Part shown: one piece after another, positions 9,331 through 17,559 of the stretch | Layout: each line of letters starts with the position of its first letter | How positions within the stretch are numbered: the first letter of the stretch is position 1 | Origin: Alteromonadaceae bacterium | GTDB lineage: Bacteria; Pseudomonadota; Gammaproteobacteria; Enterobacterales; Alteromonadaceae | Assembly: GCA_027013165.1 (NCBI GenBank) | Contig: JALUXV010000484.1 | Location: forward strand, 1 to 39,058 | Reading direction: 5' to 3' | DNA: 39,058 bases | Position numbers and translations under genes: made by a program | The notes under the pieces: model-generated | Told to the model about the DNA's origin: nothing | The model's input: the letters and a program-made list of their open reading frames with translations, nothing else | Databases searched by the model: none

Positions 9331-9975
9331 CTACTTGCCATCGAGATAAAATTTGTCGTGGAAAGTATACATCCAATGAGGGCGATAAATAACGAGTAGC
9401 GTGGCGGCCATGCCGTTTAGTAGCGCCTCTGGAAATACTAAAAGCGGGATAAGCATGATGTAACTATCTCGTATTACATCCCAAGTATAAGTATCTGAAG
9501 CCCAATAGTAGCCGCCAAGAAAAGCAGTTTTAAGTGCGATCGTTAGCGCGCCTGGGAAAAACGCACAAATGAATATGTAAACAAAAAGGTGCCGAGGAAT
9601 TTTGTGGAACGCGAGCATGTATACTAAGTAAGTAAACCCTATGGGCACCAGTACGCTAAACACCCCTTGTACCGCAATTTCTGAAAGTGGCGTTCCACCC
9701 ACAAACGAAATCCCTATGAGAGTCAGTGTTCCGGCAATGACACTGTATCGGAATCCGAGTAATAGAGTGACCACACTTAAGCCAAGAAAATGCACATCAA
9801 GGCCATCGTGAATACCCACACGTAATACCCAAAATAAAAACAATACTGCGGCAGTGCCGAATACCAGGTGTTGCTGTTGCTTATCAGCGGCTAGTCCTTT
9901 GAGTGATATTTGTGTAAGTACGCCTATCACAACAAACGCGTAAAGCACTAAGCAAAGCCACTGAATAGTAGTCAT
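9331..9975 (-). CDS. CbiM-like integral membrane protein (COG3235 type, possible ECF-type permease)
   Basis: 214 residues, almost wholly hydrophobic, with about six membrane segments: WLCLVLYAFVVIGVL, AVLFLFWVLRVGI, LSVVTLLLGFRYSVIAGTLTL, VFSVLVPIGFTYLVYML, VYIFICAFFPGALTIAL and YIMLIPLLVFPEALLNGMAA. The ending IYRPHWMYTFHDKFYLDG is characteristic of the COG3235 family, distantly related to CbiM of cobalt transporters. The predicted role is small-molecule or metal uptake, but no ATPase or T-component gene is adjacent, so the substrate is unknown. The ATG at 9975 is 29 bp after the stop of xthA on the same strand, so it may be the second gene of an xthA operon. Confidence 0.8.
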   Translation of the reverse strand: MTTIQWLCLVLYAFVVIGVLTQISLKGLAADKQQQHLVFGTAAVLFLFWVLRVGIHDGLDVHFLGLSVVTLLLGFRYSVIAGTLTLIGISFVGGTPLSEIAVQGVFSVLVPIGFTYLVYMLAFHKIPRHLFVYIFICAFFPGALTIALKTAFLGGYYWASDTYTWDVIRDSYIMLIPLLVFPEALLNGMAATLLVIYRPHWMYTFHDKFYLDGK

Positions 9976-10004
9976 AAGTTAACTAACCAACATGCAGTAC
10001 ATTA

Positions 10005-10808
10005 CTAGTACGTTGCCCAAATAGGTGCGTGATCTGAGGGTTTTTCAATACCGCGAAGCTCATAATCTATACCCGCATCTTTGAGTGTGGCATGAACAGC
10101 AGCAGTGCCTAACACCAAATCGATACGTAAGCCACGGTTATCATCAAACCCCTTTGAGCGATAGTCAAACCATGAGTATTGGTCGTCTGTGTCTGGGAAT
10201 AAGCTTCTGAAGCTGTCGTTGAAACCCCAGTCAAATACGCGGTTTAGCCACTCGCGTTCTTCTGGTAAAAAGCTGCATTTGCCAGTCTTTAACCAACGTT
10301 TAGCGTTAGCTTCGCCTATACCAATGTCTTTGTCGGTATGGGAAATGTTTACGTCTCCCATGACAATGACTTTGTCGTCTGGCGTATGATGAGCGTCTAA
10401 ATAGCCCATCAAATCCTTATAAAACTTGCGTTTCGCCGGGTATTTTAGCTCGTGACTTTGGTTCTCACCTTGAGGAAAGTATCCGTTGATAATGGTAACA
10501 GGATCGCCTTGTTCGTCTTTCACTGTCACCATTATCATGCGGCGTTGAGCATCTTCTTCGTCAGTGGGAAAGCCCATTTGAACGGACTCTGGCGCTTGCT
10601 TGGTGAGCATGGCAACACCGTAATGGCTTTTTTGACCATGATAAAACACGTGATAACCCATGGCCTCAACGGCTTCCTTGGGAAATTGCTCGTTATGTAC
10701 TTTGATTTCTTGTAGGCCAATAACATCTGGTTGATGCTTTTCGATGAGCGCTTCGAGTTGATGAAGGCGAGCGCGGATGCCGTTGATATTAAAGGATACA
10801 ACTTTCAT
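10005..10808 (-). CDS. xthA: exodeoxyribonuclease III
   Basis: 267 residues, matching the ~268 of E. coli ExoIII. It belongs to the endonuclease/exonuclease/phosphatase fold: N7 in [11 protein letters not shown]34 in [19 protein letters not shown] with the catalytic Asp and Asn, RIDLVLG, and the terminal SDHAPIW carrying the catalytic His. It removes 3' blocking groups, cleaves at AP sites and degrades double-stranded DNA 3' to 5' during base-excision repair. The start ATG at 10808 gives [15 protein letters not shown] as in the family. It is divergent from the DUF2750 gene at 10938. Confidence 0.97.
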   Translation of the reverse strand: MKVVSFNINGIRARLHQLEALIEKHQPDVIGLQEIKVHNEQFPKEAVEAMGYHVFYHGQKSHYGVAMLTKQAPESVQMGFPTDEEDAQRRMIMVTVKDEQGDPVTIINGYFPQGENQSHELKYPAKRKFYKDLMGYLDAHHTPDDKVIVMGDVNISHTDKDIGIGEANAKRWLKTGKCSFLPEEREWLNRVFDWGFNDSFRSLFPDTDDQYSWFDYRSKGFDDNRGLRIDLVLGTAAVHATLKDAGIDYELRGIEKPSDHAPIWATY

Positions 10809-10880
10809 AGTTATTTTGTTCTCGTTGTGTCAGTTTGTGAGATTGGGCGCAAGTTTACCACTAGCACCCTGCGAGATCAT

Positions 10881-10909
10881 TTCTCATATGGTTGATCAAT
10901 GCGTATAAT
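10881..10909 (+). promoter_or_regulatory. candidate sigma70 promoter for the DUF2750-sufE pair
   Basis: A perfect TATAAT at 10904-10909 lies 28 bases before the GTG start at 10938. A 17-base spacer separates it from TTCTCA (10881-10886), which matches only part of the -35 consensus. It is placed by eye, with no experimental support. Confidence 0.45.
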
Positions 10910-10937
10910 CGCGAAAAAATTTATTGGGTGAATTTTC

Positions 10938-11342
10938 GTGTTTCCACAAACTGTTACTCCGTCGCTGAATGACGCGACACTAGAGCAAATTCAAACCTTG
11001 TCTGCTGAAGACAGACAAGAACTATTCATTACCTACGTGCCAAAAGCAAAACAAGTTTGGTTGCTAAAAGGCGAGGCAGGCTTTGTAATGTTTGAAGCAC
11101 AGGGAGAAACTCGTTTGCCCGTATTTCCACATAAAGATTTGGCTGCTTATTGGTTACAAAACGCCAATGAATCTGCACAGTTTGAAGCCGTGGCACTTGA
11201 GGACTTCACCCAAACTTGGTTACCGGGGTTGGAAAAAAACAGCGTAGAGTTAGTCATTTTACCTGTGCAGGGTGCAGAGCAAGACATGATCATGTCAGCG
11301 GTAGAACTTGCTGAGGGCATTAAAGCCGAGCAATTGAAATAG
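10938..11342 (+). CDS. DUF2750 domain-containing protein
   Basis: 134 residues starting with GTG at 10938; GGTGA lies seven bases upstream and no in-frame ATG precedes the conserved part. The core KQVWLLKGEAGFVMFEAQGE, LPVFPHKDLAAYW, and LEDFTQTWLPGLEKNSVELV matches the DUF2750 pattern (strand with W-L-K, PVFPH, and the WLPGL helix). No catalytic function is known to me for this family. It has no signal peptide and is cytoplasmic. Its TAG stop overlaps the ribosome binding site (AGGGG) of the following SufE-like gene, so the two are translated from one message. Confidence 0.8.
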   Translation: MFPQTVTPSLNDATLEQIQTLSAEDRQELFITYVPKAKQVWLLKGEAGFVMFEAQGETRLPVFPHKDLAAYWLQNANESAQFEAVALEDFTQTWLPGLEKNSVELVILPVQGAEQDMIMSAVELAEGIKAEQLK

Positions 11343-11347
11343 GGGCG

Positions 11348-11749
11348 ATGATGGAAAGTGCCTCAGGTTTATTGCCTCTCGCCCAATCTATAGCCGACGC
11401 TAAAGGGTGGGACAGTGCTACTAGAGCCGTGATGATGGCTGGTAAAACACTGTCAACCGTCCCACCAAAGTCCCGTAACGACGGCAACTCGGTACCCGGA
11501 TGTGAGAGTCCGGTGTGGTTGGATACTGAGAACTTGGATGGAAAGCTCCAGTTTATTGCCTATTCACCGAGTAAAATTATTCGCGGTGTATTGGCCGTTT
11601 TGCTTGAAAGAGCAAACACATTGAATGATTCAGAGCGACAAAGCTTCGACTTTGCTGCCTACATGGAAAAATGCCAACTACAAAGGCACCTTAGCCAATC
11701 TAGAGGCAATGGCATTCAAGGTGTTATCAAACGGATTCAGTCTGTTTGA
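11348..11749 (+). CDS. SufE/CsdE family sulfur-acceptor protein
   Basis: 133 residues, close to SufE (138). The key motif VPGCESPVWL matches V-x-GC-x-S-x-VWL of SufE, and Cys52 corresponds to the cysteine that accepts persulfide sulfur from a cysteine desulfurase (SufS or CsdA). IIRGVLAVLLERANTL is the typical following helix. The role is in Fe-S cluster or other sulfur delivery. No desulfurase gene is adjacent. Two ATGs in tandem (11348, 11351) follow AGGGG at 11341-11345, and the second has the better spacing. The last 13 bases overlap the 3' end of the convergent glycosyltransferase gene. Confidence 0.88.
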   Translation: MMESASGLLPLAQSIADAKGWDSATRAVMMAGKTLSTVPPKSRNDGNSVPGCESPVWLDTENLDGKLQFIAYSPSKIIRGVLAVLLERANTLNDSERQSFDFAAYMEKCQLQRHLSQSRGNGIQGVIKRIQSV

Positions 11750-13002
11750 GGCGTTTGGTTGGCATTTTTAGCCGCAATCCACTGAGACATATATTTTGAT
11801 GCGGTGAGTGTGTGATGCCATAACATAGATTGCAAAAACAACGGTGCTCTGTGTTGCTCAATGGTTGATACAAGGTGTTCAATGCCGTCGGTCAAACTTT
11901 GCTCAGGCGCACCTTTAACAAAGCTCTCAAGTAGGTTAAATCCGTGTATTTGTGCTTTATTCCAAGCGTTTTCATCATTGTATAGTTTGCTGACGGCATG
12001 GGGATAATCGTTATTGTGATGGCATATGGTGCCGCCCCAGATTAAACCAGACGCAGGGTTTTCAACATCTTCTATGATGCCCTCGGCACCAATCGGAGTG
12101 GTAATTGACGGCGTGCCACATTGCATAGCATCAATGAGTTTCCCTTTGATACCAGCGCCAAAACGCAAAGGTGAGATTAGCAACCTTGCATTGGCTATCA
12201 CATCGTGGGCATTTTCAGCCCATCCTTCCACGCAAAAACCGCTTTTTGCGTCGTGTAGCTGAGTAGCTTTTTTAGGTGGGTATGCCCCGTAAACTCTTAA
12301 ATTGGCATCGGGAACGGCGCGTCTTATTGTAGGCCACAGTTGTTTGAGTTGTAATACTGCATCCCAATTGGGCGCATGACGAAAGTTACCAATAGTAACC
12401 AGGTCTTTTCTTTTCTGGAAAGGCGGTACACCCCTTGTAATGTATGCCGGCAGTAATGGATGGTAGCGCAACTGACTCGATGGAACTTGGTAGTGCTGCA
12501 CTAATAAACGATACTCAGCTTTTGATATCACTAGTGTTAAATCACTGCGAAGTATAGCGGCGACTTCCCGTTGCGCGAGTTCAGTATTGAGGTCGGCTTC
12601 GAATGTAGATTTACCCTGTTTAACCGCATTGTGCCGTGCTTGGCGCAAACTGTGTAGATCTTCGGTATTAAGTATTCTCAGTGCATGAGGACACTCAGCT
12701 TTTACTCGCCAAGAAAACTGCTCTTCTGTCATGTAGCGGTCAAATATAACCACATGCGGTGTTAGTCTTCTCACTTGTTGGTTAAAACTATCGCAATTCA
12801 GTGCAACAGGAATAACGTCTATTTGCTCTGCGTTTAGGTCAGCTTTGTGCACACTGTCGGTGGCCGCAGTCATGAAAGTGACTTGATGTTTTTTGGCAGT
12901 AAAGCCCTCAAGTAACGACATCATATTTTGACCAGCGGCAGAGGAATTTGGCTCGGGCCAAACATAGCCGATAACAAGTATGCGGAGTGTTTCGGTTGAC
13001 AT
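11737..13002 (-). CDS. glycosyltransferase, GT4-like (GT-B fold)
   Basis: 421 residues. The N-terminal Rossmann half starts LRILVIGYVWPEPNSSAAGQ, with the glycine/serine acceptor-side loop and HVVIFDRYMTEEQFSW. The C-terminal half has VTIGNFRHAPNWDAVLQL, LRVYGAYPP, ISPLRFGAGIKGKLIDAMQC and GTPSITTPIGAEGI, the nucleotide-sugar-binding GAGxKxKxxxAM motif of family 4-like enzymes. It is cytoplasmic or membrane-associated with no transmembrane segment. The donor and acceptor cannot be told, and there is no surrounding polysaccharide cluster. It stands alone between the SufE gene (13-bp tail overlap) and the divergent PanE-like gene. Confidence 0.88.
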   Translation of the reverse strand: MSTETLRILVIGYVWPEPNSSAAGQNMMSLLEGFTAKKHQVTFMTAATDSVHKADLNAEQIDVIPVALNCDSFNQQVRRLTPHVVIFDRYMTEEQFSWRVKAECPHALRILNTEDLHSLRQARHNAVKQGKSTFEADLNTELAQREVAAILRSDLTLVISKAEYRLLVQHYQVPSSQLRYHPLLPAYITRGVPPFQKRKDLVTIGNFRHAPNWDAVLQLKQLWPTIRRAVPDANLRVYGAYPPKKATQLHDAKSGFCVEGWAENAHDVIANARLLISPLRFGAGIKGKLIDAMQCGTPSITTPIGAEGIIEDVENPASGLIWGGTICHHNNDYPHAVSKLYNDENAWNKAQIHGFNLLESFVKGAPEQSLTDGIEHLVSTIEQHRAPLFLQSMLWHHTLTASKYMSQWIAAKNANQTPQTD

Positions 13003-13061
13003 AAACGCTTAACGGTGGTGTTTTAAAAGACGAGTACTGTACCACAGCATAGGACGTAGTT

Positions 13062-14066
13062 ATGCAACATTGCATTGTTGGAAGTGGCTTGATTGGTAGT
13101 TTTATTGGCGGCGTTATGACTGCGAATGGTCAACAAATAGACTTTGTTGCCCGAGGCCAGTGGAAAGCACGACTGCAAAAGCCCATGACACTGACCGACT
13201 ATCTTGGCAACAAGGCTGTTGTGACTTGGTCCACAACGCAGAGTAAAGCAGCTGATATCATCTGGTTAACGGTTAAATGCACCGGGTTGTATCAAGTTAT
13301 CGACACGCTGCGAGACCTTCTTGAGCCGCACACGGTAATTGTTTGCTGTCAAAATGGAGTAGGCAGCCACAGTATTATTCAACAAGCTTTTCCTCAGCAC
13401 CAAGTGCTGCGGGCAATGGTGCCTTTTAATGTTGTGCTTGAATCTGAACAGCATTTACACAAAGGCTCAGAAGGTACACTGACCATTGAAAAATCCAATG
13501 ATACTATTTTAAATCAACAGCTTATCGACGCTCTATCTCATCCGTTAATTGAAGTGCATACAGCCGGAAATATTGATGCCGTGCAATGGGCGAAACTTCA
13601 ACTGAATCTAGGCAACGGGGTTAATGCCCTTGCTGATTTACCGGTAAAGTCAATGCTGGAAGACCGAGGCTACCGACGTGTAATAGCGTCGTTGATGGAC
13701 GAATTACTAACCGTGGTTGAACGCAGCGATATAACGCTTCCCAAAGTAGCTAAAGTGCATGGCAAGTGGCTTCCTACTATCCTACGACTGCCAGATTGGT
13801 TGTTTTCTCGCGTAGCAAAGCAGATGCTCGATATTGATCCAACAGTTAAAACGTCAATGTGGTGGGACTTACAGAATAAGAAGCCTACAGAGAAAGACTT
13901 CTTGTATGGTGCAGTGGTAAAGCAAGCAGAGCAAGTTGGTATTGATGCCACGATGAATAGGTCGATGATTCGTCTGATTGATGAAACTGAACGCGAGATC
14001 AAGAGTGGTGGTAAGTATCACGGAATATCTTCCAGTGAAATTGTTGATGTTTTGCGCCGTCAATAA
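13062..14066 (+). CDS. 2-dehydropantoate 2-reductase (ketopantoate reductase) family protein
   Basis: 334 residues. It opens with an NAD(P)-binding Rossmann loop, GSGLIG at residues 7-12, after MQHCIV. WLTVKCTGLYQV and CCQNGVGSHSII carry the conserved Lys and Asn regions, WAKLQLNLGNGVNALADLPV the conserved catalytic-helix Lys, and the ending GGKYHGISSSEIVDVL fits the ApbA C-terminal domain. PanE reduces ketopantoate to pantoate with NADPH in pantothenate synthesis. Many genomes hold paralogues of unknown substrate, and with no pan genes nearby I leave the symbol blank. It is divergent from the glycosyltransferase by 59 bp. It is slightly longer than typical PanE (about 300). Confidence 0.87.
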   Translation: MQHCIVGSGLIGSFIGGVMTANGQQIDFVARGQWKARLQKPMTLTDYLGNKAVVTWSTTQSKAADIIWLTVKCTGLYQVIDTLRDLLEPHTVIVCCQNGVGSHSIIQQAFPQHQVLRAMVPFNVVLESEQHLHKGSEGTLTIEKSNDTILNQQLIDALSHPLIEVHTAGNIDAVQWAKLQLNLGNGVNALADLPVKSMLEDRGYRRVIASLMDELLTVVERSDITLPKVAKVHGKWLPTILRLPDWLFSRVAKQMLDIDPTVKTSMWWDLQNKKPTEKDFLYGAVVKQAEQVGIDATMNRSMIRLIDETEREIKSGGKYHGISSSEIVDVLRRQ

Positions 14067-14208
14067 CCAAAGCTACGGTGTTCCATTCACTGCTAGCGAA
14101 TTGCAAAGCCCTCGAGAAAAGAGAAATGGTAGATACATCACTTACTTGATTGAATCCAACCAATCTGCAATGGATTTGATTGATGTTAAGTCCTCATTGG
14201 TAAAATAG
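14050..14208 (+). CDS. doubtful small ORF or gene remnant after the PanE-like gene
   Basis: A 52-residue reading frame from ATG at 14050, overlapping the last 17 bases of the PanE-like gene in another frame and ending TAG at 14208. The peptide (GVPFTASELQSPREKRNGRY then ITYLIESNQSAMDLIDVKSS) has natural-looking amino-acid composition with alternating strand/helix character. I do not recognise it. There is no good ribosome binding site, so it may be a short coupled gene, a frameshifted or decayed tail of a longer protein, or chance. Confidence 0.25.
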   Translation, partial: FCAVNNQSYGVPFTASELQSPREKRNGRYITYLIESNQSAMDLIDVKSSLVK

Positions 14209-14376
14209 TAAGTACTTAGAGTGATTTGCCTCGCCAACCAGCATATTCAACTTATTGATAATGACCATCCACATTGACGGAAGGTAAAATAGCAACCACT
14301 ATTTAAGTGTGGCCATTTTTGAAGGGATGTTTATTGGCGTTAACCCGTTGTAGTAAAAGCCAACAGGAGTGACAGA

Positions 14377-15219
14377 ATGAATATCGATGACATCGCAGCT
14401 CAGGCTAAAGAGACCTTTGTACTGCCCGAGTCGGTGACCCGCCTTAAAAACTGTATGGATGACCAAGCGTCTACTATGGACGATCTTGCTGACATTATTG
14501 GTTTTGATCCTTCGCTGGCAAGTCAACTTCTCAAAGTTGCTAACTCAGCCCTTTATCGATTCCCCAGAACTATCGATACGATTTCACGAGCGCTGCAAGT
14601 CGTTGGCACAAGAGCTACCTACGATTTAGCGCTGGCGTATGGCGTTAGCCACGCTTTTAGTGAAGTTGATGGCAAAACCGTAGATTTGGACAAATTCTGG
14701 GAACAAAGCGTGTCCTGTGGTCTCTTGGCGAAATATCTTGGTGAGCTAAGGGATATTAAGCAATCAGAACGCTTGTTTGTTTCTGGGTTACTTCATCACA
14801 TCGGGGAATTGGCAATTGTAGCGCTTGCTCCTGAAAAAGCGAGGCGCTGTCAGGATTTCAATGCGAGGGTGACACCTGCACAGCTGCAAGCAAGTATTTT
14901 AGGTTTTTATTACACCGAACTGTCTGCCAAACTTATTGAAAACTGGGGAATTCCGTTAGAAATATCAGATCCAATTAGCCATATTCATTATGCAGAGCAG
15001 TTTAATGATGAAGAATCTCAGATTTTACAACTCTCGTATACTTTAGCGCTGGACAATGTAAATCCTGAAGTTTATCCAAGTTATCACAACTTAGAAGAGC
15101 GTTTTTACGAACCTCTTGATCTTAATCGGGAGTCTTTGGAAGATGCATTAGATATCACCAATCTACAATGTATCTCGGTGATATCTTTGTTTAATCCTAG
15201 TTCGTATGTGTTGTACTAA
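14377..15219 (+). CDS. HDOD domain protein
   Basis: 280 residues with AGGAG nine bases before the ATG. The HDOD (HD-related output) domain spans most of the protein: FVLPESVTRLKNCMDDQAST, ADIIGFDPSLASQLLKVANS, then ALYRFPRTIDTISRALQVVG, which is the most conserved block, then LFVSGLLHHIGELAIV in place of a catalytic HD motif (His-His-Ile rather than the full set of metal ligands). HDOD proteins are usually non-catalytic signalling or scaffold proteins linked to cyclic di-GMP, motility or stress responses. No output domain is fused. Neighbours do not point to one pathway. The gap of 168 bp before it holds no recognised signal beyond the ribosome binding site. Confidence 0.88.
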   Translation: MNIDDIAAQAKETFVLPESVTRLKNCMDDQASTMDDLADIIGFDPSLASQLLKVANSALYRFPRTIDTISRALQVVGTRATYDLALAYGVSHAFSEVDGKTVDLDKFWEQSVSCGLLAKYLGELRDIKQSERLFVSGLLHHIGELAIVALAPEKARRCQDFNARVTPAQLQASILGFYYTELSAKLIENWGIPLEISDPISHIHYAEQFNDEESQILQLSYTLALDNVNPEVYPSYHNLEERFYEPLDLNRESLEDALDITNLQCISVISLFNPSSYVLY

Positions 15220-15221
15220 CA

Positions 15222-16037
15222 CTAATCGAAGATGGCCACCGTTTGTCGGCTAATGGCGATCACTTCGTTGTGTTTGTCCCATATCGTGGCCTCTGTGTGT
15301 CCGTAGCCGTCTGCTGCTTGCCGTGTGTGCGCTTGGTACGCAAACCAGTCAGTGGGTAAAACAGGGTTATGTGGATGAATAAATTCAATATTCCAACTTA
15401 CGGTACTTGCAGGCGCCGGAAGCTTCATCATTTGTAGTACCGTGGGCGGCCACGAATCAATCATCGAAATTATATGTGCATCGGTAATTTTTTCTGGCGG
15501 TTGTTTAAAGCGCATAAACCCGTGATACTCGCTTTCTTTTTTACGAGTAAACGGGAGCCCACCTTTGTCGATGGATAGGTCGAAATGACGTAAAAACTTA
15601 GGTGTCACTTTTGGGATCTGAGGAATGAACTTGCCCTTCGTAGGGATTTTCATCTCATGTCTCTCGTTGTTCTCAACCTTAATGCCTGACTTGCGGGCAA
15701 CACCAAAACAAGCCTGAACAAAAACGCATACTTTGCCGTCTTGTTTGGCTTCAGCAACATACTGAGACACGCTTTTACCTTGTCTAAGTAGTCTTACTTC
15801 AATAGAAAAGGGGATTTCAAGGGCGAGTGGGCCGACAAAATTAGTCGTGAGTGAACGTAGTACTCGTGTGTCGTCAACCTGTTGTTGAATGGCACTGAAA
15901 ACTATACCCGCAGAAATACCACCGTAAGCCGTTCTTCCTTGCGCCCAATCTTTAGGTATAACAAGTCCATCAACCTGCCATTGATTGTCTCCCTTAGGTG
16001 ATAAGGGGGGCAGGTTTAAAAGTTCATCTATTGTCAT
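15222..16037 (-). CDS. acyl-CoA thioesterase family protein (double hot-dog, TesB-like)
   Basis: 271 residues from the ATG at 16037; a GTG at 16067 would add ten residues, and neither has a clear ribosome binding site. Two hot-dog halves are visible. The first has DWAQGRTAYGGISAGIVFSA, the usual Gly-Gly helix start, then LRSLTTNFVGPLALEIPFSI and SVSQYVAEAKQDGKVCVFVQ. The second ends TVSWNIEFIHPHNP, WFAYQAHTRQAADGYGHTEA and ATIWDKHNEVIAISRQTVAI. That order is the TesB / 4HBT_3 layout, hydrolysing acyl-CoA to free acid and CoA. The chain-length preference is unknown. It converges with the HDOD gene (2 bp apart) and is divergent from the MFS transporter. Confidence 0.85.
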   Translation of the reverse strand: MTIDELLNLPPLSPKGDNQWQVDGLVIPKDWAQGRTAYGGISAGIVFSAIQQQVDDTRVLRSLTTNFVGPLALEIPFSIEVRLLRQGKSVSQYVAEAKQDGKVCVFVQACFGVARKSGIKVENNERHEMKIPTKGKFIPQIPKVTPKFLRHFDLSIDKGGLPFTRKKESEYHGFMRFKQPPEKITDAHIISMIDSWPPTVLQMMKLPAPASTVSWNIEFIHPHNPVLPTDWFAYQAHTRQAADGYGHTEATIWDKHNEVIAISRQTVAIFD

Positions 16038-16112
16038 GATCTGGTCTGATGAGTTTGTTGTGATCACATCCTAACCCAAGCGGAATTGAATACAAAGAGC
16101 GAATTACGACTT

Positions 16113-16138
16113 TTGTTATATTTACAAATAAATAACAA
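16113..16138. promoter_or_regulatory. inverted repeat between thioesterase and MFS genes, possible operator
   Basis: TTGTTAT at 16113-16119 is mirrored by ATAACAA at 16132-16138 with a 12-bp AT-rich centre. It lies in the 164-bp divergent gap, where a regulator controlling both genes could bind. No regulator gene is adjacent. AT-rich chance symmetry is a real alternative. Confidence 0.3.
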
Positions 16139-16201
16139 TTAGTTGCTGTTCCGTTAACTTGATGCGTAGACTGGCGTACAAATGTAAAAAAGGGACAGAC
16201 T

Positions 16202-17521
16202 ATGTCAGAGTTAAAGGCGCAAGCCCTAGATGTGAGCGACCGAACTAGTTCGAGAAGTTACAGAAACTATGTTCTCTTTATTTTAACCTTAGTATACGCG
16301 TTTAATTTTATTGATCGGCAAATCATAGGCATCTTATCCCCCTTCATCAAAGCTGATTTGGGTTTAGATGACGCCCAGTTAGGTTGGCTCAAAGGGATTT
16401 ATTTTGCTTTGCTTTACACAGTGGTAGGTATTCCAATCGCTTGGTTGGCGGATAGATACAGTCGAGTAAATATTATTGCTGTGTCTTTAACCTTGTGGAG
16501 TGGCTTTACTGCGCTTTCAGGGCTAGCGTCAAATTATTTACAACTTGCGATGGCGCGCATAGGCGTCGGCATTGGTGAAGCTGGCGGGAGCCCTCCGTCT
16601 CACAGTATTATTTCTGACTTATTCCCCAAAGAAAAACGGGCAGGTGCGCTAGCGATTTATTCTTTGGGTATTCCCTTTGGCATCATGCTCGCTTTTTTTG
16701 CGTCGGCATTTTTTTTACAGGGGGGAAGCGCGGACTGGCGTATCGTCATGATTAGTGTGGGTCTACCTGGCATTTTATTGGCAATTTTGTTGAAGCTTAC
16801 AGTTAAGGAGCCACAACGTACTCAGGCAGCAAACAATCAAAGTGAAAATAAGCCAAATGTAAAAACCTCCTTAAAACAGCTACTAAAAATTCCAACCTGG
16901 TGGGGAATGGCGTTAGGAATTTCCTTTGGATCCTTCGGAAATTACGCAATATCGACTTGGATTATCGACTACTATGTTAGAGCTTTCGCAGGGCTTGATA
17001 TCACTCAGTTGCTCGTTGTGTTTGGCATTGTCAATGGGACCGCATATGCACTGGGCGTGTGGCTAGGTGGTGTCATTGCAGATAAATGGGGTAAACACAA
17101 CAAGAAAGCCTATGCACTATTGCCCGCTATCGCACTAATTATAGGTGTTCCTGCTTTCTATATGTCGTTACAAGTTAATGACCTATGGCTTTCTGTGGGC
17201 TTGATGACATTTTTACTTTTTACCAGTGGTTCGTATTTGGGGCCTAGCTTTGCGATGGCTCAAACACTTGCACCAGTGAACGTAAGAGCCATGTCAACGG
17301 CATTGTTTTTCTTCGTATTGAATATTATCGCTTTAGGTGGAGGCCCAACATTAACCGGAATAATTAGCGAAGCGCTTGTGCCTTCGTTAGGCCCGGTGGA
17401 AGCCTTGCGTACTGCCCTTTGTTACTTACTGATTCCGTATACTTTGTCAATTGCAGTATTTTTATGGACAACTACAAGAATTGAAAATGATTGGGCAATG
17501 GCAGAAGCTAGGGGGCTGTAG
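16202..17521 (+). CDS. MFS transporter, spinster-like
   Basis: 439 residues with about 12 membrane segments and a central cytoplasmic loop near residues 200-225 (EPQRTQAANNQSENKPNVKT). AAGGGA precedes the ATG. The first segment holds FNFIDRQIIGILSPFI, loop 2-3 has WLADRYSRVNII (the MFS D-R-x-x-R motif), and segment 4 ARIGVGIGEAGGSPPSHSII and DLFPKEKRAGALAIYSLGIP are typical of the spinster-like bacterial MFS group. The substrate is unknown. Divergence from an acyl-CoA thioesterase and the following alpha/beta hydrolase suggest a hydrophobic carboxylic acid or ester, which is inference only. The next gene starts 38 bp downstream. Confidence 0.9.
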   Translation: MSELKAQALDVSDRTSSRSYRNYVLFILTLVYAFNFIDRQIIGILSPFIKADLGLDDAQLGWLKGIYFALLYTVVGIPIAWLADRYSRVNIIAVSLTLWSGFTALSGLASNYLQLAMARIGVGIGEAGGSPPSHSIISDLFPKEKRAGALAIYSLGIPFGIMLAFFASAFFLQGGSADWRIVMISVGLPGILLAILLKLTVKEPQRTQAANNQSENKPNVKTSLKQLLKIPTWWGMALGISFGSFGNYAISTWIIDYYVRAFAGLDITQLLVVFGIVNGTAYALGVWLGGVIADKWGKHNKKAYALLPAIALIIGVPAFYMSLQVNDLWLSVGLMTFLLFTSGSYLGPSFAMAQTLAPVNVRAMSTALFFFVLNIIALGGGPTLTGIISEALVPSLGPVEALRTALCYLLIPYTLSIAVFLWTTTRIENDWAMAEARGL

Positions 17522-17559
17522 TAGGATTTAGCTCCCATTTTTAGACGGTATTTGAATCT

